64,000 nt of DNA from Zeus faber (lineage: Eukaryota > Chordata > Actinopteri > Zeiformes > Zeidae). Below, piece after piece: positions 58,404 through 64,000 of this stretch. Made by a program: the position numbers and the translations under genes. The DNA is taken from contig OY482854.1 in the NCBI GenBank assembly GCA_960531495.1, forward strand, positions 30,648,729 through 30,712,728, given 5' to 3'. The notes beneath the pieces were generated by a model. The model saw only the letters and a list, made by a program, of their open reading frames with translations, did not search any database and was not told the origin of the DNA. Within the stretch, counting starts at the first letter, position 1. Every line of letters begins with the position of its first letter.

Positions 58404-58906
58404 AGTGAATCAGTAAATGATAATTCTTCTCCTTCTTTGGCACAGATGTAGGTTAATATGTTGTGAAAAGATGAAGATATGGAGGCACCGTTTATTTACC
58501 CCCTGACGGCCATGGCCATTTTCTCTTTCAAAATGGCCACCAAAGAGTCTAGATGAAGACCAGAGATAGTTCAGATGTAACAACTCCAGACCCTTCTGTC
58601 CCTTTTCCCATTAAAAAATGCTGCTTTTTAAAAGGTCAGGCGGTGTTCTCCACCGTGCCTTCATTCCAGATTCACCTCAGACTTCAATTGTTCCGGGTCT
58701 TTCACTTCAACCGGCCCCGTTAAAGTGATAGTTGTGGTTCTGTCCGTGCATCTTTTGAGCAGCAGCTGGTCCTAGTCTTCCTCTCTCTCATTGCGTCACG
58801 CCTGCTTTCTCAAGCAGCCAAAGCGTGCACGTTGTCACGCCTCCATCTCTCTTTGCCTCTGCATCAAGTTCAAATCCTACCATGCTCCTTCAGGGCAGCC
58901 ACTGGA
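58404..58906. other. Unassigned sequence
   Basis: No feature recognised. Confidence 0.6.
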
Positions 58907-58939
58907 TACACACACACCCACACACCCACACACACACAC
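58907..58939. repeat. Imperfect (AC)n microsatellite
   Basis: CACACACCCACACACCCACA-type. Confidence 0.9.
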
Positions 58940-59948
58940 CGCGTCCAGCCATACGCCCCGGCCCGCTCTCTGAGGTCTGGGCGGAGCTGGTGGTGCCTCC
59001 ACTGCGTCGAGTGAGTTCTCCATCTCAATCCATCTTCTCGTGCGTGGGAGGAGCTGCTCTGCAGAGACACGCCTACAGCCACGAGAAACACCTGCATCCT
59101 GCACCTGCCTCCTGATCCTGTCTGAGCTGGACTCACTCTTCTTATTTCTGCTGGTGACTAGTTTAACTTGTTGTATTGACACAGTGCAATGTAAGTACCC
59201 ATGTGTTGATTGTGCATTAAAACGCACACAAACACACACACACACACACACACACAAAGAATTACTAATGACACAGCTTTTATTGTGATTCCTTCCACCA
59301 TCTTGCACTTGCTCCTGGTTGAATTTAGAAGCCGCTGCTCACTTCGTTTCCAGGTCGACGTCTGCTCTGATTGTCTCCAGCCTCTCGTGGAGGTCGTCGT
59401 GGCCAAGACCGTCCTGATGTCCTCTGTGCCTCCACGTTAAACGCTCGTCCTGGCTCCGATCCTCCTGACGCTGCAGCCAATCACAACACACCCTCTTCCA
59501 CCAGAGGAACCATTATTAATTGCAGCGAGTGGGATAATATGGCTCCTCGCCCTCGCCCTCCCTCCCCTCGCCCTCGCCCTCTCCCCTCCTCTTCTCAGTT
59601 TATGGCGTCGTTCATCATCAGACAATTATGAAGGAAAGAGAATTCCGTCTCCTCCTCCTTTAATAACTGTGTCTCCAGATGTGGCGAAGGCGTAATTACA
59701 GAGCGGCAGAAGCGGCAGACGCCCTCCAGCAACACAATATCCCTGGACGCTCGGGGAGAGGAATTCATTGTTGAATCCTGAAGCGTTTTCTTTTTGGTTA
59801 ATGATGTTTTCCTTTCCTCCATCGCCGAGATATTTTTACCTCTTGCCTGTAAGAGAGGAGGATTACAGAGGAACAAGGAAAAATTGTCGTTTTGCCTTCG
59901 CTGTAAATCTACCTTTCTATTAAATACAAAATAAGTTTTCTTAGTGTT
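58940..59948. other. Unassigned sequence, partly GC-rich
   Basis: Contains an (AC)n tract at 59232-59256 and (CTCGCC)n at 59541-59585. Flanking the latter are CATTATTAATTGCAG (59511-59525) and GGCGTAATTACAGAG (59689-59703), ATTA-type homeodomain cores in an otherwise GC-rich setting. The overlapping frames 58825-59308 on both strands are unrecognised. Confidence 0.45.
59232..59256. repeat. (AC)n microsatellite
   Basis: About 12 AC units. Confidence 0.93.
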
Positions 59949-59991
59949 TGTGTGTGTGTGTGTGTGTGTGTATGTGTGTGTGTGTGTGTGT
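59949..59991. repeat. (TG)n microsatellite
   Basis: GT repeat with one TATG interruption. Confidence 0.95.
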
Positions 59992-60430
59992 TTCATTTCA
60001 ATGCCAGCCAGAGACTGCAAGCATTACGTTTTCTTTCATAAGATCTATATTTGTGTGTGTCAGCGGCGGCCACGGACTGATGGTGTTTTGGGTGTGTGGA
60101 GGTGGTAGTGGTGGAGTCCACACGCTGGGGAACTCATTTAGCCGAGCTTCCCGCCACCTGGGAGCGTGAAGCCGAATGAAAGCACAGAGAGGGTGGAAAG
60201 ACAAACTCCATTTCTGGAGGTTTGTTTAGCTTTCAGCGGAATCACACTTTACGCTTTTATCGCCGAGCCTGAGCCCCGCCCACATCACCATCAATGATCT
60301 TTTAAAGTGGTAATCTGTAAGATCATGTCCCTTAAAATCCCAGATTTGATGTTTATCCGATATTTATTCAACTGACTCTTTGTAAGAAACAGAACATTCC
60401 AAGTATTTATGTAATGCATGTGCTCTTCTT
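59992..60430. other. Unassigned sequence
   Basis: No feature recognised. Confidence 0.6.
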
Positions 60431-60683
60431 TGCTGTTTCCATTGTTGGTGGCAGGGTCCGCCACGGTGTAAGATGTGCATGATTGTGTCCATACCAGAGA
60501 TAAGATTGAAACTCAGATCCAAGCAGTCATTATTTTACATTCTCTAGCGGCGCCTTGGAATGTCTTGGAAATTAAATAGCTGTGAATTTTAACTATTAAG
60601 CACTTTGCTCAGAGTCGGGACCCATTGGAGCCTCTTGAAGGTCCCCTGGGGGTCCCCAGACCCCAGCTTTAGAACCATTGATG
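60431..60683 (+). repeat. Repeat family C, copy 3 (head and tail)
   Basis: The only copy with both a head (TTGGTGGCAGGGTCCGCC, matching 33990-34021) and a tail (GAGCCTCTTGAAGGTCCCCT, matching 607-790 and 30870-31080) close together, showing that these belong to one family of about 250 bases. Confidence 0.65.
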
Positions 60684-62187
60684 TATTTGTTTTCTTTTCT
60701 ATATTCTCTTTTTCTTCCAAGGCCTCAGCACAGTCTCTAGATCCAGGACTGGGCATGGCATTGGAGCTACATTACGGATTAGACATTTTATTTTTCTTCT
60801 CTCACCTCGGGGTTTTGATTGCGGTCAAAGTACAGTAGAGCTCAAATTGTCGGAATGCGGCGGCACCGACGGCACGTCTCGGTTGAGCGAAGCGTGAATG
60901 AATGTACATGGAAGACTGAAAACCTAAATCAATCCAAATGGTTTATTCAAACTCTGCCAGGAACAGACAGACGCATATTCTACGTTATTTACTCACAGTA
61001 TTTACTTACAGTATAAACATAAAGTCAATACTGTAAACTTTGTCAGGAACCGACAATTATTTTACACAGTAACTTGTTACTGTAGCGTCCGGTCAGAGCC
61101 ACCGAGTCCTCAATGTGCATTTGACAAATAAGACAGAATTTAAGTATTTTGTGCTTTTCAGGGGCGACTCTCCGGGCACAGACTGATGTGTCTGTTGGGA
61201 AAGAGGGAAAACCCGGCTCGGCGGACCGGAGGCCCCTGATGAGTGAGGTTTGGATGAACGGCGTCCTCCTGCGTTTGTTTTCTGTCCCGTGGGATGGGCG
61301 TCGCCGACAGAGGAACGCCTGTGATTGGCCGAGTTGCTGGACGTCTCCCCATCTGGCCGGCGTCCCTCAGCGGTATGTACACGCCGAAGAAACCAAACTG
61401 GAAATCTACGTTTCGGAGAGGAGTGGAGGACGGGGGCTGTAGCGGTGAGGTTATGGAAGAGATGGAGGTCCGGTGGAGATCGGTTGGGAGGGTAATGATT
61501 TTGGAACTTTCCTCCAAGGTGCTTCCTCTGCTTGTGACAACGTTGAGAAATGTTCTGGAATAGTCCAGAGGCCTCTAGGCAGGGCAGGCGGCGGGATAAG
61601 GGGGGGGGCAGTTAAGAAAGTACGAGGGGGCAAATCTTTTTACGTCGTAAAACACTAGGTAATCATCCTACTACGCCTATTTCTGCATTTTTTTTCCATC
61701 CATCCATTGGCTGTGCAGCCGTGTTTTTATTTCTTTATTTGACTGGGCATCGAGATTTCGTTTGAAATGGCCGTATGATGCATGGACTAAAAGAGGGGTC
61801 CCCAACCCGACAGACCCCTGGTTCAGCAGCAGAGTGTTTGTTTTGTGTTCAAAATAATGTAATCCGAATATCAATTGTCGAGTTTGGTCTAAATGGAATC
61901 ATTTAAGCCCAAACAATATCCATATTCAAGCAGGCAGCAGGTGGGAAAAGAAGACAAAAACCTCCCCTTCTGACATGATGTTTTTAGGATCACGGCAGGA
62001 GAATAACACAGCAGCTATAGAGTTTTAATGAGCTGTACCGTCCAGAATAAATGAAGAATGGAGAAAAAGAGAAGAGGAAGTGCAAGCGACGAGCTGGTAG
62101 GTGCTTTCTTGGCAAGATATGAATATTCATGATGTATGCGTCCTCATTGGTTGAGTCCAAAATAGTTTTTATTGGTGGAATTGGTGT
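60684..62187. other. Unassigned sequence
   Basis: 61150-61620 is GC-richer with overlapping frames on both strands (61149-61442 plus, 61158-61517 minus), none recognised. 61796-61822 (GGGGTCCCCAACCC) resembles the end of a hAT-type repeat. Confidence 0.5.
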
Positions 62188-62222
62188 CAGCATTCAGTGC
62201 TGTTGTTCAGCACTGAATGCTG
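62188..62222. repeat. Perfect 15-bp-arm hairpin
   Basis: CAGCATTCAGTGCTG, loop TTGTT, then the exact inverse CAGCACTGAATGCTG. Confidence 0.85.
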
Positions 62223-62590
62223 TTTGAGCAGTGGGAAAAGAGACTGGATCACATAACAAATAAGGTGTTTCATTACTGTCGTCTCTGACACTTGTATCTC
62301 GACCACTTTTTATTTGTCTTTTTCTATTTTTCTATGGGGTACATTAAACTTGAACTGAGGGCAGAAAATACAACTACAAATACAACAAGAAAAGGCAAAG
62401 CCTCTTTCTGGCGCCGGGCCCGATTCAAGGCCGTTGATAGCGGCCGTGCACTTACCTGGCCAAGAACCGAGGCTAATGATCAAATAAAATATAAACAAAG
62501 CACAAAACATGACCAAGCATGCACCAATGGAACCCAGTGCGAGGAAATCGCGTCTTTGCCTGGAGACCGCAAATCAGAATGACCAGAGAA
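62223..62590. other. Unassigned sequence
   Basis: No feature recognised up to the Tc1 left end. Confidence 0.6.
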
Positions 62591-62636
62591 CCGATCAGCC
62601 ACAACATTAAGACTGCACCTGTCAAGGGGTGAGATA

Positions 62637-62684
62637 TATTATTATTATTATTATTATATATAGTGTTATATATTATTATTATAT
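62637..62684. repeat. (ATT)n/(AT) tract inside Tc1 copy 2
   Basis: Expanded from the GGATATAATATG-like sequence present at the same place in copy 1. Confidence 0.85.
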
Positions 62685-62729
62685 GAGGCAGCAAATGAAG
62701 AGTCAGTTGTTGAAGTTGATGTGTTGAAG

Positions 62730-63690
62730 CAGCGTAAGGATCTGAGCCACTTTGACAAGGAGCACATTGTGATGCTGGACGACTGGGTCAGAGCATCTCC
62801 ACAAGCACAGCTCTTGTGGGCTGTTCCTGCTGTGCAGTGGTTACTACCTACCACAAGTGCAGCAAGGAAAGACGACCGGTGAACCGGCGACAGGGTGAAC
62901 CGGCCCAAGGTTCTTTGATGCACATGGGGAGCCAAGTCTAGCCCGTCTGGTTCGATCCCATAGAAGAGCTACTGCAGCACAAAGTGGTGGAAAAGTGAAT
63001 GTTGTTATGATAGAAAGGTGTAGAACACAGTGCAGGGCAGCTCGCTGCGTATGGGAGCGCTCAGAGTGTCCATGCTGACCCCTGTTCACCCCTGAAAGGA
63101 CCTACAATGGACACCTGAGCGTCGAAACTGGACCATGGAGCAATGGAAGAAGGTGGCCTGGTCTGATGAATCACCTTTTCTTCTACATCATGAGGATGGG
63201 TGGGTGCGTGTGCATCGTTTACATGTGGAAGAGATGGCATCAGAATGCATTATAGGAAGAAGGAAAGCAGTGTGATGCTCTGGACATGGACATGTTCTGC
63301 TGGGAACCCTTGCGTCCTGGCATTCATGTGGATGGTACTTTGACAGGTACCACTGATCTAAACATTGTTACAGACCAAGTTCACCTTTTCATGGCAACAG
63401 CATTCTCTGATGGCAGTGGCCTCTTTCAGCAGGATAATGCGCCCAGTCACAGTCCAAAAATTCTTCAGGAATGGTTTGAGGAACATGATAAAGAGTTGTA
63501 GAGCAAAATGGAGCATCTGTGGGATGTGCTGGAACAACAAGACCGATCCATGGGGGCCCCACCTCACAACTGCCAGGACTTAAAGGAACTGCTGCTAACG
63601 TCTTGGTGCCAGATACCACAGGACACCTTCAGAGTCTGGTGGAACTTGACGGGTCAGAGCTGTTTTGGCGGCAGGGGCGGGACCTATACA
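62730..63690 (+). pseudogene. Tc1-like transposase pseudogene, copy 2
   Basis: In the family this enzyme binds the inverted repeats through an N-terminal helix-turn-helix pair and cuts with a DDE/D triad. Visible pieces: N-terminal FDKEHIVMLDDWVRASP (about 62750-62800); first catalytic region MEQWKKVAWSDESPFLLHH (63136-63192, with the Asp of WSDE); second region in the frame 63286-63501 with LFQQDNAPSH (Asp of DNAP). After EEHDKEL the frame hits a stop (63499-63501), and the segment that would carry the third acidic residue (SPDLNP-type motif) is deleted; sequence resumes at EHLWDVLEQQ and ends TSWCQIPQDTFRVWW. Several frameshifts separate the pieces. Confidence 0.8.
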
Positions 63691-63727
63691 ATATTGAGGT
63701 AGTGTTTTTAATGTTATGGCTGATCGG

Positions 63728-64000
63728 TGTTTCCCAGTTCGTTTGGTCGCAGAAGCCCTTGTCTGAGTCCAGGAAGTGGTGATTTAGTTGGATATTTCCC
63801 CCCACTTTCTCCCTTTACTTTTTGTCCATATATGATTCCTCCCCCTGTCAGAGTGAAACTACAGATTGCATTTGCTTCCTATCGTCCTCGGTCCTCCCAT
63901 CTCCTCCAAACAATGGGACTTTCTGGGAAGAAATTTTGTAAAAATCTGGAGCAGTTGGTCTGACAGTTTGGGTGTAAGAGGCCTTGGAAATTACCATTAG
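63728..64000. other. Unassigned sequence at right edge
   Basis: No feature recognised. Confidence 0.6.

Larger units (their letters stand above)
62591..63727 (+). mobile_element. Tc1-like transposon copy 2, near full length, inactive
   Basis: Left end CCGATCAGCCACAACATTA (62591-62609); right end is the inverse with one change (63709-63727), followed by GTGT. Near the left end about 40 bases present in copy 1 are missing and an ATT-rich expansion (62637-62684) has grown. The transposase region shows frameshifts and at least one deletion. Orientation is the same as copy 1 (22820-24036). Confidence 0.9.

Overview
This window looks like non-coding nuclear DNA of a bony fish, intergenic or deep intronic. 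It has moderate to low GC, many dinucleotide and trinucleotide microsatellites, and a dense layer of degraded transposons of types common in teleosts: Tc1-like DNA transposons, tRNA-derived SINEs, non-LTR retrotransposon 3' ends and LTR-like pieces. No bacterial operon logic, rRNA, genuine tRNA gene or CRISPR array was seen. No host protein-coding gene could be recognised with confidence. The only reading frame I can assign to a known protein class is the C-terminal part of a LINE reverse transcriptase at 16377-17351. LAYOUT. Positions 1-34 are the terminal inverted repeat of a Tc1-like element that runs off the left edge. 37-11.7 kb is mostly unassigned sequence with a short repeat (607-790), an AGCGGTGG-bounded element (1301-1686) and an (AT)34 tract. 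11.7-24.5 kb is a transposon-rich stretch: a solo-LTR-like unit, a LINE2-like 3' end, a young-looking truncated LINE with a 12-bp target-site duplication, an LTR-like segment with promoter signals, a Tc1 copy carrying a nested SINE, and a second SINE just beyond it. 24.5-34 kb holds a LINE tail, repeat family P copy 1 (itself interrupted by a SINE) and a GC-box minisatellite. 34.3-38.2 kb is the most gene-promoter-like stretch: a polypyrimidine tract, two CpG-rich blocks, a 26-bp tandem repeat and long TTA/AC microsatellites. 39-46.8 kb contains an LTR-like block, another SINE, a 15-bp repeat that stays open as protein, and CTACC-type minisatellites. 47.5-64 kb contains a Tigger/pogo-type MITE, a GC-rich open frame, a partner of the 18.9-kb LTR-like piece, repeat family P copy 2, and a nearly full-length but dead Tc1 transposase gene. 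REPEAT FAMILIES defined by comparing the window with itself: SINE A (5 copies), SINE B (3), Tc1-like with the CCGATCAGCCACAACATTA end (2), family P with an acidic ORF (2, inverted), family C with the GACCCCCTGGGGGTC tail (3 tails, 2 heads), and LTR-like D (2). Nesting gives relative ages: SINE A inserted into an existing Tc1 copy, and SINE B into an existing family P copy. Family and clade names rest on recognised motifs, not on database searches, which I could not run.
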